Source: VXMO01 sp034422835 | GTDB taxonomy: Bacteria; Chloroflexota; Dehalococcoidia; UBA6926 | Assembly (NCBI GenBank): GCA_034422835.1 | Contig: DAOUJJ010000005.1 | Span: 1-64,000, forward strand | Reading direction: 5' to 3' | DNA: 64,000 nt | Shown: in pieces, positions 51,069 through 58,943 of the stretch | Position numbering within the stretch: position 1 is the stretch's first letter | Layout: each line of letters starts with the position of its first letter | Notes under the pieces: generated by a model | Database searches by the model: none | Told to the model about the DNA's origin: nothing | Seen by the model: the letters and a program-made list of their open reading frames with translations, nothing else | Translations under genes and position numbers: made by a program

Positions 51069-52163
51069 TCAGGAACGCTTGCCGGCCTGCATCTTGCTGA
51101 TGATAGCGTCTGCCATCTCCTGCGTGCCAACGGCGGACGGATCATTACGGTCCGGCTTGAAGTCGTAGGTGACGTCCTTGCCTTCGCGTATGACTTCGGC
51201 AACCGCGCCCTCCACTCGCTCTGCGGCTTCCTGCTCACCGAGGTGGCGGAGCATGAGCGCGCCGGTGAGGATCGTAGCCGTCGGATTCACGCGATTCTGG
51301 CCGGTGTAGCGCGGGGCGGAGCCGTGAACGGGCTCAAACACCGCGCCGTTCTCACCGATGTTGCCGCCGGGGGCGAGGCCAAGGCCGCCAACCAAGCCGG
51401 CGCAGAGGTCGGAGATGATGTCGCCGTAGAGGTTCGGCAGCACGAGAACGTCGTACTCCTCCGGGCGGGAGACCATCTGCATGCTGAGGTTATCGACGAT
51501 GCGGTCGTTGAACTCAATATCCGGATAGTCCTTAGCGACGTTCTGGGCAACCTCAAGGAAAAGGCCGTCTGAGAATTTCATGATGTTGGCCTTGTGGACG
51601 GCAGTGACGAGTTTGCGCCCGTTCGCCTTTGCATATTCGAAAGCGAAGCGCACAATGCGCTCGCTGCCGGTAACCGAGATGGGCTTGATGGAGATAGCGG
51701 AGTCGTCGCGGATGGGCTGGCCGGAGGCGTTGCGAAGGAAATCTATGACTTCAGAGGTGCCTTCGGCGTCCTTCTCGAACTCGACGCCCGCGTAGAGGTC
51801 CTCAGTGTTTTCACGAACGACGACGATGTCCACGTTCGTGTACCGGGAGCGGACGCCCGGGTAGCTCTTCGAAGGCCGCAGGTTGGCATAGAGGTCCAGC
51901 GCCTTGCGAAGCGCGACGTTGGCGCTGCGGAACCCGGTGCCGACAGGCGTTGTCAGCGGTCCCTTGATGCCGACCCCGTTTTTGCGAATGGACTCAAGAA
52001 CGCGGTCGGGAATCAACTCCCCCTCGCGTTCCAGAACGGCCTCACCTGCTTCCTGGACATCCCAATTGAATTCGATGCCCGTCGCTTCGATAACGCGGCG
52101 CATCGCGCCTGAGACTTCCGGCCCAATCCCATCGCCCGGAATGAACGTGACGTCATACGCCAT
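51069..52163 (-). CDS. NAD(P)-dependent isocitrate dehydrogenase, IDH/IPMDH family
   Basis: A 364-aa beta-decarboxylating dehydrogenase: FIPGDGIGPEV, VVRENTEDLYAGVE (typical of NAD-IDH), LVTAVHKANIMKFSDG with the catalytic Lys, NLYGDIISDLCAGLVGGLGLAP with metal Asp residues, and PVHGSAPRYTGQN. Homoisocitrate or isopropylmalate activity is possible, but the NTEDLYAG motif and the mdh neighbour favour isocitrate. Confidence 0.9.
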   Translation of the reverse strand: MAYDVTFIPGDGIGPEVSGAMRRVIEATGIEFNWDVQEAGEAVLEREGELIPDRVLESIRKNGVGIKGPLTTPVGTGFRSANVALRKALDLYANLRPSKSYPGVRSRYTNVDIVVVRENTEDLYAGVEFEKDAEGTSEVIDFLRNASGQPIRDDSAISIKPISVTGSERIVRFAFEYAKANGRKLVTAVHKANIMKFSDGLFLEVAQNVAKDYPDIEFNDRIVDNLSMQMVSRPEEYDVLVLPNLYGDIISDLCAGLVGGLGLAPGGNIGENGAVFEPVHGSAPRYTGQNRVNPTATILTGALMLRHLGEQEAAERVEGAVAEVIREGKDVTYDFKPDRNDPSAVGTQEMADAIISKMQAGKRS

Positions 52164-52258
52164 TGTCGATCCTCCCCCTCTCGATCATCTGCAGCGCCTG
52201 TTGGCGGGACATTGTGAAGTAACGTCAGATCTTGGCATGAGTCTTATCGTCCTCACCA

Positions 52259-54160
52259 CTATTGCGGCGGGCCGATGACGGCAAGAATGTCACCGCGGGC
52301 AACGCGGTCGCCGGCGGCGCGCGGCAGTTCCAGTATCACTCCATCCACGGGGGATGGCAGCATATTCTGCATCTTCATCGCCTCGATGACGATGACGGTG
52401 TCGCCAGCCTTGACTTCTTGTCCTACTTCAACCTCGTGGCGAATGACGAGGCCGGGCATCGGTGAAGTGAGCAGCGCGCCGCCCTCGGGCGCGTTCTGCG
52501 TTGATGGCGCAGGAGTGTCAGGGGCGGGCGGCGGCGGCTGAGCAGCCCGGACTGCGCCCGGGCGCGGTGCCATGGGACGAATACGGGGATTCGCTTGGCC
52601 GTCCGCAGGATCAACGATGACCTGGAATCGCTCCGTGCCGACGTGGACGTTGAAGGTGCGCGCGGCGGCGCTGAGGTCGGCGGGAGGTGTGCCGGTGGCC
52701 GGGGCGTTTTCATCGGGCGGCCTGTAGTCCGGGCTGACCTCCGGCGGCGGCTCTTCAAGGCCGTACTTCCAACGGAGGAATCGAAGGCCGGTGACAGGGT
52801 AAAGAGCATAGATCAGGACATCGCCATCGTTCTTTGCGACATCCGCCGTCGCTTCACGAGCGGCGTCCATTTCCGGTTCGAGAACATCGGCAGGCCGTCC
52901 TTTCGTGGGACGGGTGCCTCTCTCGTAGCCCTTCAGGGCAGTCTTCTGGACGGCCTTGTCCATGGGCAGGGGCGGCTGACCGTACAGGCCGAAAGCGTAG
53001 TCCTTGACCTGCTGGCTGACCAGTTCATATCGACCAAAGAGGACGTTCTGCACGGCCTGGATGCCAACAATCTGGCTTGTTGGAGTGACCAGCGGCGGGT
53101 AGCCGAGGTCCTTACGCGTCTGCGGCAGTTCCTCCAACACCTCCGGTAAGCGATCGAGGGCATCGGCCTCTGCGAGCTGTGACATGAGATTGGAGGTCAT
53201 CCCGCCCGGGACCTGATGCGTCAGGACACTGGTGTCGATGATGCTGAACTTCTTGGTATCGAGCAGATGCATGTATTTCTCTTGCAGGATCTGCTCAAGC
53301 CGGTCGCTGGCCTCGATGAGGCGGTTGAGATCGATGCCGGGGTCGCGCGGCGTGCCCTCAAGCGCGACAACCAGCGGCTCGGTGGCCGGGTGAGCGGTGC
53401 GGAGCGCGAGGGGGGAAAGGTCCGTATCAACGATATCGACTCCGGCCTCGATTGCCTTGAGCTGTGTCATCTGGCCGAGGCCGGACGTGTAGTGGGTATG
53501 CAGGTGGATGGGTATGGAGACTGCATCCTTGAGGGCGCTTATCAGATCGTAGGCATCATAGGGAGCGAGCAGGGCGGCCATGTCCTTGACGCAGAGGGAG
53601 TGAGCGCCCATCTTCTCGATCTCTTTGGCCTTGTTGACGAAATAGTCGCGGGTGAAGACGGGGCCGCCCATGTGCCGTTCCGTCACGGAATAGCAGACGG
53701 TTCCCTGGATGTGCTTGCCGCTGTTCGCGATCGCCTCAAAGGCAGTTTCAAAGTTGCGGGTGTCGTTGAGGGCGTCAAAGACGCGGAAGATATCGATGCC
53801 GACTTCAGCGGCCTGCTGCACGAAAGCGTGAACGACATCATCAGGGTAGTTGCGATATCCGACGAGGTTCTGACCTCGAAGCAGCATCATGAACGGGGTC
53901 TTTGGCGCGGCGGACTTGAGGAGTCGAACGCGCTCCCAGGGATCCTCGTTGAGGAACCGCGTCATGACGTCAAAGGTTGCGCCGCCCCAGACCTCGAATG
54001 CGTAGAAGCCGACATCATCCAACATGCCGATGATTTCATGGATGTCAGGAGTCCTCATCCGGGTGGCCAGGATGGACTGGTGGCCGTCACGCAGTGTGAT
54101 GTCCGCAATGCGGACAGGAGCCGCGTCGGCGGCGAACGGGCTAGCGCCGTTGGATGTCAT
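52259..54160 (-). CDS. Transcarboxylase 5S/PycB/OadA-type protein with C-terminal biotinyl domain
   Basis: A 633-aa protein. Residues ~15-290 form the HMGL-like TIM barrel (IADITLRDGHQSILATRMRT; metal-site His in LHTHYTSGLGQMT), then a conserved carboxylase domain (about 300-470), a Pro/Ala linker, and a biotinyl domain with EAMKMQN (Lys about 596). It moves CO2 between biotin and pyruvate/oxaloacetate. ATG 54160 is chosen because it overlaps the stop of the small upstream gene (TGATG) and conserved sequence follows. A 12S-type partner lies just upstream, pointing to a methylmalonyl-CoA:pyruvate transcarboxylase; an oxaloacetate decarboxylase or split pyruvate carboxylase is the alternative. 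No biotin carboxylase gene is seen. Confidence 0.9.
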   Translation of the reverse strand: MTSNGASPFAADAAPVRIADITLRDGHQSILATRMRTPDIHEIIGMLDDVGFYAFEVWGGATFDVMTRFLNEDPWERVRLLKSAAPKTPFMMLLRGQNLVGYRNYPDDVVHAFVQQAAEVGIDIFRVFDALNDTRNFETAFEAIANSGKHIQGTVCYSVTERHMGGPVFTRDYFVNKAKEIEKMGAHSLCVKDMAALLAPYDAYDLISALKDAVSIPIHLHTHYTSGLGQMTQLKAIEAGVDIVDTDLSPLALRTAHPATEPLVVALEGTPRDPGIDLNRLIEASDRLEQILQEKYMHLLDTKKFSIIDTSVLTHQVPGGMTSNLMSQLAEADALDRLPEVLEELPQTRKDLGYPPLVTPTSQIVGIQAVQNVLFGRYELVSQQVKDYAFGLYGQPPLPMDKAVQKTALKGYERGTRPTKGRPADVLEPEMDAAREATADVAKNDGDVLIYALYPVTGLRFLRWKYGLEEPPPEVSPDYRPPDENAPATGTPPADLSAAARTFNVHVGTERFQVIVDPADGQANPRIRPMAPRPGAVRAAQPPPPAPDTPAPSTQNAPEGGALLTSPMPGLVIRHEVEVGQEVKAGDTVIVIEAMKMQNMLPSPVDGVILELPRAAGDRVARGDILAVIGPPQ

Positions 54161-54390
54161 CAGGATGTTCTCCCACGAGTATGAGATGGAAGGCGTTTGC
54201 GATAGGGCAGCGCCGGCAGGATTCGCCCCGTGGCGTAGCGCATGTTCATCGTCATGCGGCGGCCACGAGCGCGCCATGCGTCCGTGGATGAGGACGCAAG
54301 GTCATGCGTGGGCATTTCGTCCTGCTCATAGGCTTCGATGGCCGCAATGATTGCGGCGCGCAGGCTCTCGCTTATGCCGTTAGTCGTCAT
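54160..54390 (-). CDS. Small carboxylase-associated protein, 76 aa
   Basis: Sits between the 12S-type gene (33-base gap) and the 5S-biotin gene, its stop sharing one base with the next start, so it is a real operon member. Sequence: helix SLRAAIIAAIEAYEQ, a spacer, then SSTDAWRARGRRMTMNMRY and a basic tail. A short helix followed by W-x-x-x-GR-x-x-M is seen in small epsilon/delta-type subunits and tails of biotin-dependent decarboxylases and acyl-CoA carboxylases. I infer an assembly or linker subunit; this rests on context and pattern. Confidence 0.7.
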   Translation of the reverse strand: MTTNGISESLRAAIIAAIEAYEQDEMPTHDLASSSTDAWRARGRRMTMNMRYATGRILPALPYRKRLPSHTRGRTS

Positions 54391-54423
54391 GTTTTCTTGG
54401 ATTCGCTCCGCGCCGTTCGCACT

Positions 54424-55974
54424 CTAAAGGGGAATATTCCCGTGCTTGCGTGGCGGCATAGTATCGCGCTTATTGCGCAGCATATCAAGAGCGCGAATGA
54501 TGAGCTTGCGGGTATCCGCAGGATCAATCACGTCCTCGATGTAGCCCCGGGCTGCGGCGATATAGGGATTCAGGAACTGGTCGTTGTATTCCGCGATGGC
54601 GCGCTGTCTTTCTTCGTCCGGATTCTCCGCGCTGCGGATACGGTCACGGAAGATGATGTCCGCCGCGCCCTCAGAGCCCATGACGGCCATCTCTGCGCCG
54701 GGCCACGCGTAGCCAATGTCGCCCCGCAGCATCTGCGACGACATGACCAGGAACGCGCCGCCGTAGGACTTGCGGGTAACCACGCTGACCTTGGGCACAG
54801 TGGCCTCAGCGTACGCATACAGGAGCTTTGCGCCGTGGGTGATGATGCCGCTGTGCTCCTGTTCAACGCCGGGCAAGTAGCCGGGAACATCGGTCAGGGT
54901 GACGATGGGGATATTGAACGCATCGCAGAATCGAACGAAACGGGCAGCCTTGATGGCAGCGTTGATGTCCAGCGTTCCGGCGAGGACCATCGGCTGTTGG
55001 GAAACGATACCGACGGAGCGTCCGTTGAATCGCGCGAAACCAACAACGATGTTGGCGGCCCATCTGGCATGAACCTCAAGGAACTCGCCGTTATCAACGA
55101 TGCACTGGATCACATCCCTCACGTCATAGGGCTCATTGGGATTGACCGGCACCATGTCACGGAGCTCGGGACAGAGGCGGTCGGGCGGATCGTCCGCCGC
55201 GAATTCTGGGGGATCGTCCTCATTGTTGGAGGGCATGAAACTCAGTAGCTGGCGGGCGAGTTCAAGGCATTCTTCCTCGCCGGGAGCGGCGAAATGAGCC
55301 ACGCCGCTCTGGGTTGTGTGAGGTGTTGCCCCGCCAAGCTGCTCATGGGTGACAACCTCACCGGTAACGGCGCGGATGACGTCCGGCCCGGTGATGTACA
55401 TCTGGCCGACGCCCTCCTCCATGATGATGAAATCCGTTATCGCCGGGCTGTAGACCGCGCCGCCCGCAGATGGCCCCATGACGAGGCTGATCTGTGGGAC
55501 GACGCCGGAGGCCAAAACATTGCGAACGAAGACGTTGCCGTAGCCCGCGAGGCTGTCCACACCCTCCTGTATCCGCGCGCCGCCGGAGTCCATGATCCCA
55601 ACGATGGGCGCGCCGGTCTTGGTGGCCATGTCCTGCACCTTGTTGATCTTGCGGGCGGCGGTGAGAGAGAGTGTGCCGCCGAGGACGGTGAAGTCAAAGG
55701 CGTATATAAAGACCGTCCGGCCATCGATTGTGCCATAGCCGGTGACGACGGAATCGCCGGGAACACGTCGATCGGCAAGGCCGAATTCAAGGACGTTGTG
55801 AGCGGTGAGGGCGTCAAGCTCCACGAACGAGTCGGGGTCAAACAGCTTTTCGACACGCTCATGCGCAGTGAGCTTGCCACGCGCGTGTTGTCGCTCAACG
55901 GCTGCCGCTCCGCCACCGGCGCGGGAGGCCTCGTGGCGCTGGGCTAGCTCTTCGAGCTTATCCTGCATGGTCAT
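54424..55974 (-). CDS. Methylmalonyl/propionyl-CoA carboxyltransferase (12S/PccB-type)
   Basis: A 516-aa carboxyltransferase with two crotonase-like halves: ARGKLTAHERVEKLFD, GVIMDSGGARIQEGVDSLAGYG (here IVGIMDSGGARIQEG), GPSAGGAVYSPAI with the oxyanion Gly pair in the first half, and VPGYLPGVEQEHSGIITHGAKLLYAYAEATVPK in the second. It carries the carboxyl group to or from an acyl-CoA via biotin. First gene of the operon with the small subunit, 5S-biotin protein, idh and mdh. Confidence 0.94.
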   Translation of the reverse strand: MTMQDKLEELAQRHEASRAGGGAAAVERQHARGKLTAHERVEKLFDPDSFVELDALTAHNVLEFGLADRRVPGDSVVTGYGTIDGRTVFIYAFDFTVLGGTLSLTAARKINKVQDMATKTGAPIVGIMDSGGARIQEGVDSLAGYGNVFVRNVLASGVVPQISLVMGPSAGGAVYSPAITDFIIMEEGVGQMYITGPDVIRAVTGEVVTHEQLGGATPHTTQSGVAHFAAPGEEECLELARQLLSFMPSNNEDDPPEFAADDPPDRLCPELRDMVPVNPNEPYDVRDVIQCIVDNGEFLEVHARWAANIVVGFARFNGRSVGIVSQQPMVLAGTLDINAAIKAARFVRFCDAFNIPIVTLTDVPGYLPGVEQEHSGIITHGAKLLYAYAEATVPKVSVVTRKSYGGAFLVMSSQMLRGDIGYAWPGAEMAVMGSEGAADIIFRDRIRSAENPDEERQRAIAEYNDQFLNPYIAAARGYIEDVIDPADTRKLIIRALDMLRNKRDTMPPRKHGNIPL

Positions 55975-56079
55975 GGGCTGTGTGAATCCACCCCCGAATC
56001 TGCTTATTCAAGCGTGCGGTTTATGCTAGCAGAGCTAGGCTATTCCGTACAGAGTGGGACTAGTTGGGGGTAATGCCAG

Positions 56080-56907
56080 GTGTTTGAGTGGGGGCAGCGG
56101 ACGTTTGTGATGGGGATTGTGAACGTCTCGCCGGAGTCGTTTTCCGGGGATGGTGTGACGGACGTGGAGGCGGCAGTTAAGCAGGCGCTTCGCTTTGCAG
56201 AGGACGGGGCGGACATCCTCGACGTTGGCGGGCAGTCGACGCGGCCGCGCTATTCGGCGAGCGTGGAGGCGGGCGGGGCGGCAAGCGGATATGAGGAACT
56301 TTCCGTTGAAGAGGAATTAGAGCGCGTCCTGCCGGTTATCAAGGGCATCGCCGGGGTCTGCGATGTTCCCATCAGCATCGATACGTACAAGGTTGCCGTT
56401 GCGGAGGCGGCGATTAGTGCGGGCGCGCGAATCATCAACGACGTTTGGGGGTTGAAGAAGGACGCGGCGCTCGCAGGTGTGGCGGCAAAGCACGGCACGC
56501 CGCTGATCCTGATGCACAACCAGCCGGAGCCGGGCTATACACGGCTGATTCCGGACATCGTGGCGGGCCTGCGAAGGAGTGTGGCAGTTGCGACGGAGGC
56601 GGGCGTTAGGCGGGATCGAATCATTGTCGATCCGGGGTTTGGGTTCGGCAAAACTGTTACGCACAACCTGGAGGTTCTGCGGCGGCTTGGAGAGATCAAA
56701 TCGGCGCTTGGGCTGCCGCTGCTGCTGGGAACGAGTCGGAAATCGACCATTGGGCGGGTGCTGAGTCTGCCTGTGGATGAGCGAGTGGAGGGGACGGCGG
56801 CGACGGTTGCACTGGGGATCGCAAATGGGGCGGACATTGTGCGGGTGCATGATGTGAAAGAGATGGCACAGGTGGCGCGGATGACGGACGCGGTGGTGCG
56901 TCCTTGA
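56080..56907 (+). CDS. folP: Dihydropteroate synthase
   Basis: A 275-aa TIM-barrel enzyme: MGIVNVSPESFSGDG, GADILDVGGQSTRP, ISIDTYKVAVAEAA, LMHNQPEPGY and IIVDPGFGFGKT, LLLGTSRKSTIG. It condenses p-aminobenzoate with hydroxymethyldihydropterin pyrophosphate. Starts at GTG 56080 with the conserved strand following at once. Its TGA overlaps the TTG start of folK. Confidence 0.95.
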   Translation: MFEWGQRTFVMGIVNVSPESFSGDGVTDVEAAVKQALRFAEDGADILDVGGQSTRPRYSASVEAGGAASGYEELSVEEELERVLPVIKGIAGVCDVPISIDTYKVAVAEAAISAGARIINDVWGLKKDAALAGVAAKHGTPLILMHNQPEPGYTRLIPDIVAGLRRSVAVATEAGVRRDRIIVDPGFGFGKTVTHNLEVLRRLGEIKSALGLPLLLGTSRKSTIGRVLSLPVDERVEGTAATVALGIANGADIVRVHDVKEMAQVARMTDAVVRP

Positions 56908-57398
56908 GGACCGCTTACCTGGGCTTGGGAGCGAACCTGGGAGACCGCGCGGGGACTCTGCGTGACGCGGTCAAGGAGTTGGCATCGGTTGGGGAGGTTG
57001 TCGCGGTTTCGTCGCTGTATGAGACGGACCCGGTGGGGTATCTGGATCAGCCTGCTTTCCTTAATGCGTGCGTAGTTTTACAAACAGGTCTGTCACCGGA
57101 GGCGTTGCTGGACTTTCTTAAAGGAATGGAGGCGCGGGCGGGGCGGGTCGAAAGTTTTCGAAATGCCCCGCGGCCACTGGACATCGATATCTTGCTGTAT
57201 GTGGATGACAGCGAGGAGCACGTGGTAATGGATTCGGAACGCCTGACGATTCCACATCCACGGATGCACGAGCGAGGTTTCGTGCTGGTTCCACTGGCGG
57301 AGATTGCGCCGGATGTGGTTCATCCGGGCTTGGGACGGACGTTAGGGGAGTTGCAGGCTGCGGTGGGCGATGAAGGAGTGCGGCCGCTTACCGAGTGA
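56904..57398 (+). CDS. folK: 2-amino-4-hydroxy-6-hydroxymethyldihydropteridine pyrophosphokinase
   Basis: A 164-aa HPPK: AYLGLGANLGDR at the N-terminus, SSLYETDPVGYLDQPAFLNACV, the Mg/ATP motif RNAPRPLDIDILLY and PHPRMHERGFVLVPLAEI. It supplies the substrate of FolP. Starts at TTG 56904 inside the folP stop (TTGA), so the two are coupled. Its 3' end overlaps a convergent gene by 11 bases. Confidence 0.95.
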   Translation: MRTAYLGLGANLGDRAGTLRDAVKELASVGEVVAVSSLYETDPVGYLDQPAFLNACVVLQTGLSPEALLDFLKGMEARAGRVESFRNAPRPLDIDILLYVDDSEEHVVMDSERLTIPHPRMHERGFVLVPLAEIAPDVVHPGLGRTLGELQAAVGDEGVRPLTE

Positions 57399-58104
57399 TT
57401 AGCTTTGCCCAGCGGGTGAAGATTTCGGTGGCGATGGGCTTGAGGGCGGCGGCGCAGGTGGGAGTTTCTGAGAGCAGGGTTTCGGGCTGGAGGCCGCCAC
57501 GGCGAACGTCCTCAGGAAAGAGCGTCGCCATCTCGATGATCTGCTGCTCGGTCACCTCAAGGTGAAAGAGCAGGGCATACGTTGTCCCGCCGTAGGTGAA
57601 TCCCTGGACAGGGGTCATCTCAGAGGAACCGATGGATGTCGCGCCGTCCGGCAAGTCGTAGACATCGCCATGCCAGTGCAGCGGTGTGAACGTCTGTGGC
57701 AGCGGTGACAGGACAGGGTCGTCCGCAACCTCAGTGGAGCGGGTTACATCTTTCCAACCGATCTCAACGCCCCCACTCGGATGCACCTCTGCTCCAAGTA
57801 CATCTGCGATGATCTGGCTGCCAAGGCAGACGCCGATGAGCGGGATGTTGTTGTCGATGGCCTGACGAGCGAGAAGTTTTTCGTCGCGGAGGTAGGGGAA
57901 AGTGTCTTCTTCATAAACCGACTGGGGGCCGCCCATGATGATGAGGCCGGAATAGCCTTCCAGCGATGACGGTGCGGCCTGACCGAGGTCTCCACGTACA
58001 GTTTCGAGTGTGCCGCCGATTCCATGCACGGCGTCGGCGATGAGGCCGGGGTGTTCGGGATCGGCATGTTGGAGTGCCAGGACACGGGGAATGGAATCAG
58101 ACAT
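57388..58104 (-). CDS. Class I glutamine amidotransferase-like protein
   Basis: A 238-aa stand-alone GATase of the GMP-synthase-like group: GLIIMGGPQSVYEED, IPLIGVCLGSQIIADVLG with the nucleophile Cys, and TPLHWHGDVYDLPDGA with the His. A C-terminal Glu partner is plausible in the VTEQQIIEMA region. Such proteins act on gamma-glutamyl compounds or feed ammonia to an unknown partner. Its start overlaps the vapC end by eight bases. Confidence 0.88.
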   Translation of the reverse strand: MSDSIPRVLALQHADPEHPGLIADAVHGIGGTLETVRGDLGQAAPSSLEGYSGLIIMGGPQSVYEEDTFPYLRDEKLLARQAIDNNIPLIGVCLGSQIIADVLGAEVHPSGGVEIGWKDVTRSTEVADDPVLSPLPQTFTPLHWHGDVYDLPDGATSIGSSEMTPVQGFTYGGTTYALLFHLEVTEQQIIEMATLFPEDVRRGGLQPETLLSETPTCAAALKPIATEIFTRWAKLITR

Positions 58105-58570
58105 AAGAGTACCCTAGACCCGGGATGGAATACCTCCATTCATCCAGACTGGTAGGATCGAGCCGCTCAATGCCGTCGATTCGCTCAAAGTCCTTGTCGG
58201 CGGTAATGATGTGGCCGACGCCAAGGCGAAGCATGACGCCCGCGTGAACGAGGTCTTGAGCGTTTACGCCAAGGCTCTGGTCAACTAGTTGGGCTGCCAT
58301 GGTCACATCGTCTGGCTGAACCGGCTCTATACGCCCATTCAGCGTCGTGACGAAATCGCGAAAAATCCCGCGTCCCTCCGACCAGCGCTGAGTGGCCAAA
58401 TAGTAGTGGATAATCTCCTGGAGTACTGCCGAACTGGTCACGAAGTTCTGGGGCCGCTCTGCGGCGAGCATAATTATGCGTTGGCAGGATCGTTTGTACC
58501 GATGCTCCCGCCCTGCCGCGTAGATTGGGATGTTGGTATCAATAAACAATACGGGGTTTGTGGGCATCAC
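58097..58570 (-). CDS. PIN-domain ribonuclease toxin (VapC-like)
   Basis: A 157-aa PIN protein: LFIDTNIPIYAAG with the first acidic residue, SSAVLQEIIHYY with Glu, VNAQDLVHAGVMLRLG with Asp and IITADKDFERIDGI with Asp. The four-acidic-residue site is complete. VapC toxins cleave tRNA or rRNA. It overlaps the upstream antitoxin gene by 32 bases. Confidence 0.9.
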   Translation of the reverse strand: MMPTNPVLFIDTNIPIYAAGREHRYKRSCQRIIMLAAERPQNFVTSSAVLQEIIHYYLATQRWSEGRGIFRDFVTTLNGRIEPVQPDDVTMAAQLVDQSLGVNAQDLVHAGVMLRLGVGHIITADKDFERIDGIERLDPTSLDEWRYSIPGLGYSYV

Positions 58571-58790
58571 TCAGAATCCGGGAGAGTTCTTGCGGATCTT
58601 CGGGAACATCAACTGCGTAGGACGCCAAACTCTCCGCAGCCTTTAAACGCCGGCTTCGGTCAAGCTGTTCATAAGCATCATCAATGAGTTCACGCACGAC
58701 CTCAGAGATGGGGGCGCCCTTTTCGCGCGCGATTTCCTCTAGGCGCAAACGGTGTTCGGGATCGAGGCGCACTTCCAGCCTGGTTGCCAT
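58539..58790 (-). CDS. Ribbon-helix-helix antitoxin (VapB-like)
   Basis: An 83-aa protein starting MATRLEVRLDPEHRLRLEEIA, a ribbon-helix-helix DNA-binding domain, then a toxin-binding tail (SLASYAVDVPEDPQELSRIL). ATG 58790 is preceded by AGGAGTA, which decides the start against a longer frame. It represses its own promoter through the palindromic site upstream. Confidence 0.88.
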   Translation of the reverse strand: MATRLEVRLDPEHRLRLEEIAREKGAPISEVVRELIDDAYEQLDRSRRLKAAESLASYAVDVPEDPQELSRILSDAHKPRIVY

Positions 58791-58822
58791 GATTACTCCT
58801 GTACGGCAATATTCATACGGAC

Positions 58823-58851
58823 AGTATACTACGTACATCCACGTACGTAAA
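58823..58851 (-). promoter_or_regulatory. Promoter with embedded operator of vapBC-like pair
   Basis: On the minus strand: -35 TTTACG (58846-58851), 17-base spacer, -10 TATACT (58823-58828). The spacer region carries TACGTA twice in a palindromic arrangement (58830-58849). The layout mirrors that of the other toxin-antitoxin locus at 42967. Confidence 0.65.
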
Positions 58852-58880
58852 CAGCCGTACAATAGCCTATCCTCATACTT

Positions 58881-58903
58881 TGCGACAAGCTCAGGGCGAG
58901 CGG
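58881..58903 (+). repeat. Family A repeat, degenerate
   Basis: TGCGACAAGCTCAGGGCGAG followed by CGG; several mismatches to the family core. Located between the vapB promoter and lepA. Confidence 0.55.
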
Positions 58904-58930
58904 GGAGTTATGGCGAATCAAACTGGACTT

Positions 58931-58936
58931 TATAAT
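58931..58936 (+). promoter_or_regulatory. TATAAT -10 element placed for a leaderless lepA transcript
   Basis: A consensus TATAAT ends seven bases before the lepA ATG, so the expected start point is the A of the ATG. No spaced ribosome site exists before this ATG (only GGGGG touching it). The -35 match upstream (TTATGG at 58908) is weak. Confidence 0.45.
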
Positions 58937-58943
58937 ACGGGGG

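Noticed and set aside
50028..51572. 514-codon open frame antisense to mdh and the isocitrate dehydrogenase gene.
   Set aside because: Both genes on the other strand have all family motifs; the antisense frame is a codon-bias artefact.
53216..54184. 322-codon frame antisense to the 5S-type gene, and a similar one at 54304-55248 against the 12S-type gene.
   Set aside because: Both mirror well-conserved genes and lack start signals.
58910..58943. ATG 58910 as an upstream start of lepA.
   Set aside because: It is out of frame with lepA (34 bases apart).
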